64,000 bases of DNA from Collinsella stercoris DSM 13279 (GCF_020735465.1 NZ_CP085935.1:496001-560000); one strand, 5' to 3'; numbered from the stretch's first letter, positions 29,195 to 38,060 are shown. Translations and numbers: made by a program. Notes: generated by a model not told the origin, from the sequence alone.

Positions 29195-29865
29195 CGATCA
29201 GAATCGAAGAGCTGAGCAAAAACTACCACGGCGTCGATGTGCTCGCTCGGGTGAATCTTGAGATTCCGACCGGGGCTGTCGTAGGCCTGCATGGCGTCAA
29301 TGGATCCGGAAAGACCATGCTGATGAGGGCGATATGTGGCCTTATTCGTCCTACCTCGGGACACGTTTACATTGATGGCGTCGAGGTACGTGCCGGTGCC
29401 TCATATCCCAAGCGTCTCGGGATGCTTATAGAGGGACCCGCGTTCCTTCCAGGGTATACGGCCCTGGAAAACCTTCTTTTGCTGGCAAGCATACGTGGTG
29501 TTGTAGGTGAGGACTATCTGCGTGGTCTCGTTACGATGGTGGGACTTGATCCGGATGACAAGAGAAAATATCGGAAGTTTTCCCTTGGCATGAAGCAACG
29601 CCTGGGTATTGCGGCTGCAATCATGGAAGAGCCGGATATCGTGGTGCTCGATGAACCGACGAACGCCTTGGACACTTCAGGCGTTGCCATGGTAAAAAGG
29701 GTCGTTTCGTTGCTTCGCGACCGCGGGGCGACCGTTGTCCTTGCGTGTCATGATTTCGCCGTGCTTAAAGACCTCTCGGATCAAATTGTCCATATTGCAG
29801 AAGGCAAAATTGACGAAGCCTATGTTTTTCCTGACGTCATTGAGGAAGGGTATGAGCATGTTTAG
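29191..29865 (+). CDS. ABC transporter ATP-binding protein
   Basis: 224 residues, one nucleotide-binding domain. Walker A GVNGSGKT near residue 37, signature FSLGMKQRLGIA near 129, Walker B IVVLDEPTNALD near 149 and the switch histidine in ACHDF near 182 are all intact. The FSLGMKQRL form is typical of DRA/bacitracin-lantibiotic immunity type ATPases. It is translationally coupled to the second permease. The C-terminus is short. Confidence 0.92.
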   Translation: MTIRIEELSKNYHGVDVLARVNLEIPTGAVVGLHGVNGSGKTMLMRAICGLIRPTSGHVYIDGVEVRAGASYPKRLGMLIEGPAFLPGYTALENLLLLASIRGVVGEDYLRGLVTMVGLDPDDKRKYRKFSLGMKQRLGIAAAIMEEPDIVVLDEPTNALDTSGVAMVKRVVSLLRDRGATVVLACHDFAVLKDLSDQIVHIAEGKIDEAYVFPDVIEEGYEHV

Positions 29866-30523
29866 CGGGAGCTCCTCGATTTCTAGGCGAGGCGTAATTG
29901 CTGCGGGGCTCGCGGTCTGTGGCGCCGGATTGGGATTGCGCGTAAAGTTCTTGAATGACACCAGCGTGGTGATTCCCGAGTGCCAATATGGCATGAACGA
30001 GTGGCTTGACTTGGATGACTGCTTTTTGGGGACGGAGGATGACCGCGCACCCGGCTATGGCTTCATGGTGTCTGGATGCTCGGTCATGACTCCGAACGAG
30101 TTTCTGAAGGCGTATTCGAGAAGCGACCTCAAGGAGCTCCACTCCGATGATGCGGATCGACCAGGCGTTGCGGTGGTCGATATGAAGGTCCGTAATGAGG
30201 GGACATCCGATAACGGAATTAAAATGTTCACATGGCATCTGGCATCTCTGGACCATCCAGATAAGGTGTATGAAGTCGATTTTGATCTGCTCGGTGCTGC
30301 AACACCCGAAATTGCAGGTTCCGTTGGCTTTATCGTTGACCCTGGGGTCGAGTCACGGGTGATTCATTTCCCGTTTACAACGGTCGGCGGCCCCGATTAT
30401 TTCCACGATTACGAAGATACATATCGTCCGGATATCGAGGGAAGAAGATTCCGTCTCATAATGACCAACCTGCCGGAGCGCCGCATGTTTGTGCTTGATG
30501 CAAAAGATCATGACGCAGCCTAA
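29858..30523 (+). CDS. Exported or anchored protein with twin-arginine-like N-terminus
   Basis: 221 residues from ATG 29858. The N-terminus SISRRGVIAAGLAVCGAGLG has a twin-arginine-like SRRGVI motif and a hydrophobic core; no AxA site or canonical lipobox is clear, so it may stay as a membrane anchor. The rest is a soluble domain (GVAVVDMKVRNEG, SRVIHFPFTT) resembling in plan the protein at 26795-27469. ATG 29858 is eight bases after GGAAGG; ATG 29852 is too close to it. It overlaps the ATPase stop. Function unknown. Confidence 0.6.
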   Translation: MFSGSSSISRRGVIAAGLAVCGAGLGLRVKFLNDTSVVIPECQYGMNEWLDLDDCFLGTEDDRAPGYGFMVSGCSVMTPNEFLKAYSRSDLKELHSDDADRPGVAVVDMKVRNEGTSDNGIKMFTWHLASLDHPDKVYEVDFDLLGAATPEIAGSVGFIVDPGVESRVIHFPFTTVGGPDYFHDYEDTYRPDIEGRRFRLIMTNLPERRMFVLDAKDHDAA

Positions 30524-30538
30524 GGTGCTGATGATTCT

Positions 30539-31249
30539 ATGACACGCAGAAGGCGTAGTTGCCGCCGTAAGAGAAGGGCGAGAGCAATTATGCGTTTTAC
30601 GGGGGTGGCCGGGCTATTGACGGCGATTGCGATCGCGATGGGCTCCACGTTCGGTTTCCTGTCTCCAGTGCTCTTGCGGTTTCCCGAACGTTCGCAGGCG
30701 CCCATCGTCGCGCCACTGTTTCAGAACCCGGAGTTTCCCTCGGGGTGCGAAGCGTTCTCGCTCGCCATGTGCCTGCGCGCGATGGGGTATACAGTTGAGC
30801 CATCTGAGCTCATCGATGTCTACATGCCGACCGACCCCACGTGGAGCGATTACGTCGATCATTACGCAGGTGACGCGCGCGATCTTGGGAGCGCCATGCC
30901 TCCGGCTGTGGTGGCATGCACGGATGCGTACGCGGTCGCCACGGGTGCGCCGCTTCACGGGGTCGAGCTCACCGGACGCCCCTTCGATGAGCTCGCCGAA
31001 ATCGTCGAGCGCGGCTACCCTGTGCTCACGTGGATCACGACGGATTACGAGCCCCCTCGTTTCTCAGACGACGGGATGCGGGGGTACCTCCTGTATCGCA
31101 ATTTTCATTGCGTGCTGCTGTACTGCATTCAGGGAGGCGTTGCTTACATAGCCGACCCGCTCATCGGTCTCGTCGAGCACGACGTACACTCATTCCAAAC
31201 TCTGTGGGAGGAATGCGGCAGCCTCGCGATGGCAGTATCGGAATCGTAG
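30539..31249 (+). CDS. Membrane-anchored C39-like (papain-fold) cysteine peptidase
   Basis: 236 residues. A very basic head (MTRRRRSCRRKRRAR) and one membrane helix anchor the protein with the catalytic domain outside. The C39_2 signature is clear: NPEFPSGCEAFSLAM with the catalytic Cys near residue 70, then GYPVLTWITTD, the His in RNFHCVLLY near residue 190, and the Asp in YIADPLIG. YvpB-type proteins share this layout. The start follows AAGGTGCTGATGATTCT. It is the last gene of the cassette, and base composition rises again here. It could mature or degrade an exported cassette product; that is inference. Confidence 0.75.
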   Translation: MTRRRRSCRRKRRARAIMRFTGVAGLLTAIAIAMGSTFGFLSPVLLRFPERSQAPIVAPLFQNPEFPSGCEAFSLAMCLRAMGYTVEPSELIDVYMPTDPTWSDYVDHYAGDARDLGSAMPPAVVACTDAYAVATGAPLHGVELTGRPFDELAEIVERGYPVLTWITTDYEPPRFSDDGMRGYLLYRNFHCVLLYCIQGGVAYIADPLIGLVEHDVHSFQTLWEECGSLAMAVSES

Positions 31250-31272
31250 AGGCAAGTCTCCGTCGCGACGCG

Positions 31273-31407
31273 TGGCGACCTGTGGGTGCCCAGGGATATA
31301 CCCCGAATGCGAGTTCCGCACAAGCCGAAGGCCACTTGATGTGGCCTTCGTGCGAGCAGGACTGTTCGAGCAGGCGGGGTTTATCCCTGGGCACCCACAG
31401 GTCGCCA
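31273..31407. repeat. Long hairpin element A with conserved core
   Basis: 33-base arms (31273-31305 and 31375-31407) are complementary at 32 positions. The 69-base interior contains TTCCGCACAAGCCG, an inner stem GAAGGCCAC/GTGGCCTTC, then GTGCGAGCAGGACTGTTCGAGCA. The same core with compensated stem changes occurs in the element at 58888-59025, whose outer arms are unrelated in sequence. It lies between the C39 gene and the pyr leader. Confidence 0.9.
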
Positions 31408-31560
31408 TCTTCGCTTTTTATGCGCTCCGCGCGAAATTCTATTCACCATGCTCATCATTCGCCATACCGTGTACAATGGACGATGACCTTTAAGTGCGTA
31501 CGAGATACCACAAGGACCATCAAGCGGGGCGCCCGCGCCCGGTATATATGCCTTCCTGTG

Positions 31561-31597
31561 ATGCTCGCGCGCCAAGCGGTCGGGCATTATTTTTTTG
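31561..31597 (+). terminator. Probable pyr attenuator terminator
   Basis: ATGCTCG and CGGGCAT pair with one wobble around a 13-base loop and are followed by TATTTTTTTG, about 50 bases before pyrR. A GC-rich hairpin (GGGGCGCCCGCGCCC) just upstream could belong to the alternative fold. PyrR-controlled attenuation by UMP is the expected mechanism, since pyrR is the first gene; I could not identify the canonical PyrR-binding loop. Confidence 0.6.
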
Positions 31598-31644
31598 ACC
31601 TGCAGCGTTTGCGGGTCAAGAGCGTAAGGAAGGAGTTCGAGAGC

Positions 31645-32223
31645 ATGTCTTCACCTAAGGCCGTCATCATGGATGACACCGCGATCAATCGCGCCATCAC
31701 CCGCATTGCGCATGAGATCGTCGAGAAGAACGAGGGCGTTGAGAACCTCGCGCTCGTCGGCATCGTCACCCGCGGCGACTTGCTCGCCAAGAAACTCGTC
31801 GACGAGATCGAGCGGATCGAGGGGGTGCGCGTCGATCTGGGAAGCCTCGACATCAGCTTCTATCGCGACGACTACCTCACCAACTTCGCTCCGGCGGTGC
31901 ACGCTACGAACATCCCGTTCAACCTCGATGGCAAGCGCGTCGTGCTCGTGGACGACATTCTCTACACGGGCCGCACCATCCGCGCCGCCCTCGACGCCAT
32001 CATGGACCTCGGTCGTCCCAACCGCGTCGAGCTCGCGGTCCTCGTTGACCGCGGCCATCGCGAGCTGCCCATCTGCCCCGACTTCGTGGGCAAGAATGTG
32101 CCCTCCTCCCGCGAGGAGAACGTCCGTCTGTATCTTGAGGAGGTCGACGGCCGTTCCACCGTCGAGATCTTCGACGTCGCGCCGGGTGGCCATGTGGGCT
32201 CCGCGCCGTTGGGAGGCGAGTAA
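31645..32223 (+). CDS. pyrR: Bifunctional pyr operon regulator / uracil phosphoribosyltransferase
   Basis: 192 residues. PyrR binds pyr leader RNA in response to UMP and has uracil phosphoribosyltransferase activity. ITRIAHEIVEKN near residue 14, VGIVTRGDLLAKKL, DISFYRDDY and the PRPP loop VVLVDDILYTGRTIRAAL near residue 98 identify the family. ATG 31645 follows AAGGAAGGAG. It heads the operon pyrR-B-C-K-D-F, with pyrB three bases after its stop. Confidence 0.96.
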   Translation: MSSPKAVIMDDTAINRAITRIAHEIVEKNEGVENLALVGIVTRGDLLAKKLVDEIERIEGVRVDLGSLDISFYRDDYLTNFAPAVHATNIPFNLDGKRVVLVDDILYTGRTIRAALDAIMDLGRPNRVELAVLVDRGHRELPICPDFVGKNVPSSREENVRLYLEEVDGRSTVEIFDVAPGGHVGSAPLGGE

Positions 32224-32226
32224 TCC

Positions 32227-33171
32227 GTGTTCAACAACCATAAGCACCTCATCGACATCTCCGAGTACTCCGATACGGAGCTCATGACGATCCTGCAGAC
32301 CGCCAAGGCGTTCTCCGAGGTCAACGAGCGTGCCATCAAGAAGGTCCCCACGCTCAAGGGCAAGACCATCGTCAACATGTTCAACGAGCCCTCCACGCGC
32401 ACCCGTAGCTCCTTCGAGCTGGCCGAGAAGCGCCTTTCGGCCGATACTCTTAACTTCGGCGGCTCCTCCACCTCCACGGTGAAGGGCGAGAGCCTCATCG
32501 ACACCGTCATGACGCTCGACGCCTACAAGATCGACTGCATCGTCGTGCGCGACAAGCACGCCGGCGCTCCCCACATCGTCTCCCAGGCGAGCCCCGCCGT
32601 GGTCATCGACGCCGGCGACGGCAAGCACGGTCATCCCACCCAGGCCCTGCTCGACCTGTACTCCATCTGGGAGCGCAAACAGAACTTCGACGGCCTCAAG
32701 GTGGGCGTTGTGGGCGACATCGGCCACTCCCGTGTGTGCGGCTCCCTCATTCCCGCCCTCAAGATCATGGGCGCCGAGGTCACGGCCGTGGGCCCCAACA
32801 CCCTCATGCCGCCGCGCCCCGATATCCTGGGCGCCGACCACGTGTCCAACAATCTCGATGACGTCCTGCCCGACCTCGACGTCGTGTACATGCTACGCAT
32901 TCAGCGCGAGCGCCTCGAGGGCGCGCCGTTCCCCAGCGAGCGCGAGTACCACAAGATCTACGGCCTCACCCAGGCCCGCGAGCGCCTCATGAAGCCCGAT
33001 GCGATCGTGTGCCACCCCGGCCCGATCAACCGCGGTGTGGAGTTCGACTCCTACATGCCCGATCATCCGGAGCGCTCCGTCATCCTCGACCAGGTGTACG
33101 CCGGTATCTGCGTGCGCATGGCTGCCCTGTATCTGCTGCTTGGAGGTGCCGATAATGGCCTTGCTTCTTAA
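32227..33171 (+). CDS. pyrB: Aspartate carbamoyltransferase catalytic subunit
   Basis: 314 residues. It makes carbamoyl aspartate from carbamoyl phosphate and aspartate. The carbamoyl-phosphate motif NEPSTRTRSSFE near residue 52, the 80s-loop VKGESLIDT near 85, GHPTQALLD near 132 and the HPGPINRG block near 260 are present. GTG start, with TTGGGAGGCG upstream. There is no pyrI regulatory gene nearby. The end overlaps pyrC by 17 bases. Confidence 0.97.
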   Translation: MFNNHKHLIDISEYSDTELMTILQTAKAFSEVNERAIKKVPTLKGKTIVNMFNEPSTRTRSSFELAEKRLSADTLNFGGSSTSTVKGESLIDTVMTLDAYKIDCIVVRDKHAGAPHIVSQASPAVVIDAGDGKHGHPTQALLDLYSIWERKQNFDGLKVGVVGDIGHSRVCGSLIPALKIMGAEVTAVGPNTLMPPRPDILGADHVSNNLDDVLPDLDVVYMLRIQRERLEGAPFPSEREYHKIYGLTQARERLMKPDAIVCHPGPINRGVEFDSYMPDHPERSVILDQVYAGICVRMAALYLLLGGADNGLAS

Positions 33172-34444
33172 AAACGCGCACGTCGTCGACCCCGCCGTCG
33201 ACCTTGATGGCGTGATGGACGTCCTCGTCGAGGGCGATGTGATCGCCGCTGTGGGCGAGGGCCTTGCCTGCGAGGGCGCCGAGGTCATCGACCTGACCGG
33301 CAAGTACCTCGTGCCCGGCCTGGTCGACATGCACGTACACCTGCGCGAGCCCGGCTTCGAGGCCAAGGGCGACATCGAGTCCGAGACCGCCGCTGCCGCC
33401 AAGGGCGGCTTCACCGGCGTGTGCTCCATGCCCAACACCAATCCCGTGACCGACAACGGCGTGGTGGTCGAGTACATCAAGTCCGTCGCCGCCGCCAAGG
33501 GCCACTGCCGCGTGTACCCCGCCGGCGCCATGACCAAGGGCCTCAAGGGCGAGATCATCGCCGAGATGGGCGACATGGTCGAGCACGGCGCCGTCGCCTT
33601 CACCGATGACGGCCGTGGCATCCAGGGCGCCGGCATGGTGCGTCGCGCCATGGACTACGGCCAGATGTTCGGCAAGACCTTCATGAGCCACTGTCAGGAC
33701 GATGACCTGGTGGGCGACGGCCAGATCAACGAGGGCGCCGTCTCTACCCGTCTGGGCCTTCTGGGCTGGCCGGCCGAGGGCGAGGAGCTCCAGATCGCTC
33801 GCGATATCACGATCGCCGAGCTCACGGGCGCCAAGCTGCACATCCAGCACATCTCCACCGCCAAGGGCCTCGACATGGTGCGCGCCGCCAAGGCCAAGGG
33901 GCTGCCCGTGACCTGCGAGGCCACGCCGCATCACCTCTTCCTCACCGAGGACGCCATCGACGGCACCTACAACACCTGCTTCAAGGTGAACCCGCCGCTG
34001 CGCACCGCCGCCGACGCCGAGGCGCTCATCGCCGGCGTCGTCGACGGCTCCGTGGACGCCATCGCGACCGACCACGCCCCGCACTCCGATTGGGAGAAGT
34101 CCCGCGAGTTCGAGCTGGCGCCGTTCGGCATGACCGGCCTCGAGACCGCGCTCGGCCTCGTGATCACCAACCTGGTCAAGACGGGCAAGATGAGCTTTGG
34201 CCGCATGGTCGAGCTCATGGCCATCGCGCCCCGCAAGATCCTGGGCCTCGACCAGGTAACGATTGCCGAGGGCAGCGTCGCCGACCTCACCGTCTTCGAC
34301 GCCGATGCCGCCTGGACCGTTTCCGAGGACGACTTCGCGTCCCACGCCAAGAACTCCGGCTTCAAGGGCGTCGAGCTCACCGGCCGCGCCACCGATGTCT
34401 TCGTGGGCGGCAAGCGCACGCTCGCCAACGGCGTCGTTTGCTAA
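33155..34444 (+). CDS. pyrC: Dihydroorotase
   Basis: 429 residues, class I type. It closes carbamoyl aspartate to dihydroorotate. The metal motif VDMHVHLREPG is near residue 55, the second-sphere MPNTNPVTDN near 92, further metal His residues in LHIQHIST near 230, and the Asp in ATDHAPH near 306. The ATG 33155 lies inside the pyrB end after GGAGGTGCC. A GC-rich hairpin follows before pyrK. Confidence 0.97.
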   Translation: MALLLKNAHVVDPAVDLDGVMDVLVEGDVIAAVGEGLACEGAEVIDLTGKYLVPGLVDMHVHLREPGFEAKGDIESETAAAAKGGFTGVCSMPNTNPVTDNGVVVEYIKSVAAAKGHCRVYPAGAMTKGLKGEIIAEMGDMVEHGAVAFTDDGRGIQGAGMVRRAMDYGQMFGKTFMSHCQDDDLVGDGQINEGAVSTRLGLLGWPAEGEELQIARDITIAELTGAKLHIQHISTAKGLDMVRAAKAKGLPVTCEATPHHLFLTEDAIDGTYNTCFKVNPPLRTAADAEALIAGVVDGSVDAIATDHAPHSDWEKSREFELAPFGMTGLETALGLVITNLVKTGKMSFGRMVELMAIAPRKILGLDQVTIAEGSVADLTVFDADAAWTVSEDDFASHAKNSGFKGVELTGRATDVFVGGKRTLANGVVC

Positions 34445-34468
34445 CATAGCCATACGGATCAACGCGTC

Positions 34469-34498
34469 GCGCGGCCGCCTGCCTCAGTGCGGCCGCGC
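34469..34498 (+). promoter_or_regulatory. GC-rich hairpin between pyrC and pyrK
   Basis: GCGCGGCCGC and GCGGCCGCGC pair perfectly over 10 bases around a 10-base loop. No T run follows, so it probably tunes RNA stability or processing inside the operon and does not end transcription. Confidence 0.6.
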
Positions 34499-34543
34499 GC
34501 CCGTATCAATCGACCATGCGTTTGCATGGGGAGGGGAGCATAC

Positions 34544-35338
34544 ATGCCGAATCCTTCGCCTGCGCGCATGCACGACTTCGAGGTCGTTTCGAATGAGGAG
34601 ATCGCCGAGGGCATCTTCTCGCTCGTCATTTTGGCCCCGCGTCTTGCATCTGCGCTCAAGCCCGGCCAGTTCGTGAACATTCGCGTCCCGGGCGATGCCT
34701 CCGAGCTGCTGCGCATCCCGCTGAGCTACGTCTCGGCCGACGCCGAGCACGGCACCGTCGAGATCTGGTATGCGGTCGTCGGCAACGCGACGCGCCGCAT
34801 GTCCCAGTGGAAGCCCGGCTTCACGAGCGACCTTTTGGGTCCCGGTGGCCGCGGCTGGAAGGCTCCCGAGGGCACCAAGCGCGCGCTCGTGGTGGGCGGC
34901 GGCATCGGCGTGCCCCCGGTGCTTTGCCTGTCGCGCGAGCTCGTCTCCGCCGGCGTCGCCGTCGATGCCTGCGTGGGCGCCGCGAGCGCTTCCAAGCTCG
35001 TGGGCCTTGAGGACTTCCGCGCGCTCGGTTGCGACCAGATATGCGTGGCGACCGACGACGGCTCCGCAGGCGCCTGCGGCTTTTGCACCGAGCCTGCCTC
35101 CGAGCTGCTTGCGGCCGGTGGGTACGACTACGTCGCCACCTGCGGTCCCGGCGTCATGATGAGCAAGGTCGCCGCTGCCGCCGCCGAGGCTGGCGTGTAC
35201 TGCGAGGCCTCGCTCGAGCGCATGATGAGTTGCGGCTTCGGCGCGTGCAGCACGTGCAATGTCGAGACGGCCGACGGCATGCAGGGCGCCTGCATGTGCG
35301 GCCCGGTATTCGATGCTTCCAAGGTGGTGGTCTGGTGA
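34544..35338 (+). CDS. pyrK: Dihydroorotate dehydrogenase B, electron-transfer subunit
   Basis: 264 residues. PyrK carries FAD and a [2Fe-2S] cluster and passes electrons from PyrD to NAD. The FAD site shows IPLSYVSAD near residue 64, the nucleotide-binding GGGIGVPPVLCLSREL near 118, and four cluster cysteines in CGFGACSTC and CMCGP near 230-255. ATG 34544 follows GAGGGGAGC. GTGA overlap with pyrD indicates co-translation of the two subunits. Confidence 0.96.
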   Translation: MPNPSPARMHDFEVVSNEEIAEGIFSLVILAPRLASALKPGQFVNIRVPGDASELLRIPLSYVSADAEHGTVEIWYAVVGNATRRMSQWKPGFTSDLLGPGGRGWKAPEGTKRALVVGGGIGVPPVLCLSRELVSAGVAVDACVGAASASKLVGLEDFRALGCDQICVATDDGSAGACGFCTEPASELLAAGGYDYVATCGPGVMMSKVAAAAAEAGVYCEASLERMMSCGFGACSTCNVETADGMQGACMCGPVFDASKVVVW

Positions 35339-36258
35339 GCCAGGTGAATATGGCCGTCGACTTCGGCGGCGTGAAGATGAAGAACCCCATCAACACCGCG
35401 TCCGGCACGTTCGGACAGGGCTGGCAGTTCTCCGAGCTCATGGACGTGAGCCAGCTCGGTGCCATCACCACCAAGGGATGCGCCGCCGAGCCGTGGCCGG
35501 GCAATCCCGCTCCTCGCATGACCGAGGTGCGCGGTGGCATGATGAACTCCGTGGGCCTGCAGAACCCCGGTGTGAGCGCGTTCGCCGCCAACTACGGCCC
35601 GTGGCTTGCCGACCTTACCGACAAGGGGACCCAGGTCATCTGCCAGGTCGCCGGTCACTCTACCGAGGAGTACGTCCGTGCGCTCGAGATGTTCGACGAG
35701 CTGTGCCCCTGGGCCGCGGGTTTCGAGATCAATGTGAGCTGCCCCAACATCGCCGCGGGCGGCGCCGCATGCGGCTCCACGCCCGAGGGCGCCGCCGAGG
35801 TCATGCGCGCGTGCCGCAAGGTGTGCGACCGACCGCTCTTCGTCAAGATGGCGCCGGTGCGCATTCCCGAGATTGCCCGTGCCCTCGAGGCGGAGGGCGC
35901 CGACGGCCTCACGGTGATCAACTCGATCCCCGGCATGGCGATCGACGTCCACACCCGCCGCTCCAAGCTCTCCAAGCCCACGGGCGGACTTTCGGGCCCG
36001 CTGTGCCACCCCATCGCCGTTCGCATGGTGTGGGAGGCCGCCAACGCGGTCGATATCCCGGTTTGCGGCGTGGGCGGCGTCATGACGGGCGAGGACGCGG
36101 CCGAGTTCATCCTCGCCGGCGCGTGCTGCGTGTCGGTGGGCATGGCGAGCTTCGTCGAGCCCGACGCGTCCGTGCGCATCCTGCATGAGCTTGAGGAGTG
36201 GGCCGCCAGCCAGGGCGTCCGCGACATCAACGAGTTGATTGGAGCCTTCGAATGCTAG
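35335..36258 (+). CDS. pyrD: Dihydroorotate dehydrogenase (NAD-dependent, type 1B catalytic subunit)
   Basis: 307 residues. It oxidises dihydroorotate to orotate with FMN. NPINTASGTFGQG is near residue 17, the loop MMNSVGLQNPG near 66, the catalytic Cys in EINVSCPNI near 133, and FMN-phosphate GVGGVMTGEDA near 245. GTG 35335 overlaps the pyrK stop by four bases; ATG 35350 is an alternative only five codons in. The Cys base and the adjacent pyrK agree with type 1B. Confidence 0.96.
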   Translation: MSQVNMAVDFGGVKMKNPINTASGTFGQGWQFSELMDVSQLGAITTKGCAAEPWPGNPAPRMTEVRGGMMNSVGLQNPGVSAFAANYGPWLADLTDKGTQVICQVAGHSTEEYVRALEMFDELCPWAAGFEINVSCPNIAAGGAACGSTPEGAAEVMRACRKVCDRPLFVKMAPVRIPEIARALEAEGADGLTVINSIPGMAIDVHTRRSKLSKPTGGLSGPLCHPIAVRMVWEAANAVDIPVCGVGGVMTGEDAAEFILAGACCVSVGMASFVEPDASVRILHELEEWAASQGVRDINELIGAFEC

Positions 36259-36977
36259 AGGCAGACGCCCGCGATCGCATCATCGTCGCCATCGACTGCG
36301 ACCGCACGCGCGCCCTTGAGCTCGCCGACGCGCTGTCCGGCCACGCCGCGTGGCTCAAGGTGGGTATGACGCTCTTTTACGCCGAGGGACCTCAGATCGT
36401 GCGCGAGTTCAACGAGCGCGGTTTCAAGGTGTTCTTGGACCTCAAGTTCCACGACATCCCGCATCAGGTGCGCGGTGCGGCCCGTTCCGCGGCGCTCGCC
36501 GGCGCCGATCTGCTGTCCGTGCACGGGCTGGGTTCCGGCGCCATGCTCGCGGCCTGCCGCGAGGGCGCCGATCAGGCCGCCGAGATTCGCGGCAACCGCC
36601 CGAAGCTCGTGGCGATCACCGTGCTCACGAGCATGAGCCAGGACTCCCTGACCGAGATCGGCGTCGATGCGCCCGTGGCCGACGAGGCCGCGCGCCTGGC
36701 CACGCTCGCCCAGGGCAACGGCATCGACGGCATCGTCTGCTCGCCCATGGAGGCTCAGGCCATGCGCGAGCTGCTCGGCCCGGATGCGCTCATCGTCACC
36801 CCGGGCGTGCGCCCCGCCGGCGCGGAGCTCGGGGACCAGACGCGCGTGGCGACGCCCGCCCAGGCCATCCAACGCGGCGCGAGCCACATCGTCGTCGGGC
36901 GCCCCATCACCGGCGCCGAGGACCCGGTCGCGGCGTACGAGGCCATCGTCTCTGAGCTGGTCAAAGACGTGGAGTAA
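36252..36977 (+). CDS. pyrF: Orotidine-5'-phosphate decarboxylase
   Basis: 241 residues. It decarboxylates OMP to UMP, the last step of the pathway. IIVAIDCD near residue 10, WLKVGMTLFY near 35, the catalytic DLKFHDIPHQV near 63 with the Lys/Asp array, and the phosphate-gripper VTPGVRPAG and VVGRPIT near 180-220 are intact. The ATG lies seven bases before the pyrD stop ends. It is the last gene of the operon; pyrE is not in the window. Confidence 0.97.
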   Translation: MLEADARDRIIVAIDCDRTRALELADALSGHAAWLKVGMTLFYAEGPQIVREFNERGFKVFLDLKFHDIPHQVRGAARSAALAGADLLSVHGLGSGAMLAACREGADQAAEIRGNRPKLVAITVLTSMSQDSLTEIGVDAPVADEAARLATLAQGNGIDGIVCSPMEAQAMRELLGPDALIVTPGVRPAGAELGDQTRVATPAQAIQRGASHIVVGRPITGAEDPVAAYEAIVSELVKDVE

Positions 36978-36990
36978 TGGTGAAGTGATC

Positions 36991-37039
36991 CCCGCGAGCC
37001 CGTCGATTTCCACAATCGGTGGGCTCCGCGGGCGTTTTT
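36991..37039 (+). terminator. Intrinsic terminator of the pyr operon
   Basis: CCCGCGAGCCC and GGGCTCCGCGGG pair with a small bulge and are followed by CGTTTTT. Confidence 0.85.
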
Positions 37040-37061
37040 GGGCATCTTTTCGCGCATAGAC

Positions 37062-37090
37062 TTGCACTTTGCAGGCCCATCGACTAGTCT
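37062..37090 (+). promoter_or_regulatory. Promoter of mihF-gmk-rpoZ
   Basis: TTGCAC at 37062-37067 and TAGTCT at 37085-37090 with the ideal 17-base spacer, about 85 bases before mihF. Confidence 0.7.
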
Positions 37091-37176
37091 AAGGGACTGT
37101 TGAAGGTTCAAACACGCACGTAAATGCCCGTATTCGAACCTACGTTGGAATAAGAACCCTGTATTTGGAGGTACAC

Positions 37177-37485
37177 ATGGCGCTTCCTCAGCTCACCGAT
37201 GAGCAGCGCAAGGCCGCTCTCGAGAAGGCCGCTGCCGCCCGTCACGCCCGCGCCGAGCTTCGCGAGAAGATCAAGAAGGGCGAGACGACCCTCGAGTCCG
37301 TCCTGAATTCTGACGACCCCATCGCCTCCCGTATGAAGGTCTCCACCCTCATCGAGTCCCTCCCTGGTTACGGCAAGGCCAAGGCCGCCAAGATCATGGA
37401 CGAGCTGGGCATTTCCGCCACCCGTCGCGTTCAGGGCCTGGGCGTCCGTCAGCGCGAGCAGCTCCTCGAGCAGCTCACCAAGTAA
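37177..37485 (+). CDS. mihF: Integration host factor, actinobacterial type
   Basis: 102 residues. A basic nucleoid protein of the mIHF family found in Actinobacteria. LPQLTDEQRKAALEKAAAAR at the N-terminus is followed by a helix-two-turn-helix region, LPGYGKAKAAKIMDELGI, and the C-terminal RRVQGLGVRQREQLL. ATG 37177 is fixed by TTGGAGGTACAC. gmk begins at the base after its stop. Its presence is a strong class marker for Actinomycetota. Confidence 0.95.
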   Translation: MALPQLTDEQRKAALEKAAAARHARAELREKIKKGETTLESVLNSDDPIASRMKVSTLIESLPGYGKAKAAKIMDELGISATRRVQGLGVRQREQLLEQLTK

Positions 37486-38055
37486 GTGGGCAGAAGCGAG
37501 TCAAAGCTCTTTGTGATTTCCGGGCCGTCAGGCGCAGGGAAGGGAACGCTGGTCGCGCGCGTTCGCGAGCAGGTGCCCAACCTGGGCCTGACGGTTTCCG
37601 CTACCACGAGGAGCCCGCGCGCCGGCGAGGTGGACGGCGTGAATTACTACTTCCTGACCGATGAGGAGTTCACCGCCCGTGTCGAGGCGGGGGAGTTCAT
37701 CGAGTGGGCCCAGGTGCACGACCATCGCTACGGCACGCTTGCCAGCGAGGTCGAGCGCAACTTGGCCACCGGCCAGTCCCTCATCCTGGAGATCGACGTT
37801 CAGGGCGCGCTCGCCGTCAAGGAGCGCTTTCCCGACGCCGTCCTCATCTTTATCGAGCCCCCGTCGCTCGAGGTCCTGCGCGACCGTCTTCTCGGTCGCG
37901 GCTCCGAGACGCCCGAGTCCCTGGAGCTGCGCCTGCATACCGCCGAGGGCGAGATGCGCCTGCGCGACCGCTACGACGAGGTCCTGGTCAACGACGACCT
38001 CGACCGTGCGACCGAGGAGCTCATTGCCGTACTGCACCGTCACGAAAGGAACTGA
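37486..38055 (+). CDS. gmk: Guanylate kinase
   Basis: 189 residues. It phosphorylates GMP to GDP. The P-loop is SGPSGAGKGTLV near residue 12; the GMP-binding TTRSPRAGEVDGVNYYF near 40 and EIDVQGALAVKE near 100 are present. The GTG start immediately follows the mihF stop, so translation is probably coupled. It works downstream of guaB, which lies in the same window. Confidence 0.96.
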   Translation: MGRSESKLFVISGPSGAGKGTLVARVREQVPNLGLTVSATTRSPRAGEVDGVNYYFLTDEEFTARVEAGEFIEWAQVHDHRYGTLASEVERNLATGQSLILEIDVQGALAVKERFPDAVLIFIEPPSLEVLRDRLLGRGSETPESLELRLHTAEGEMRLRDRYDEVLVNDDLDRATEELIAVLHRHERN

Positions 38056-38060
38056 TTCCT

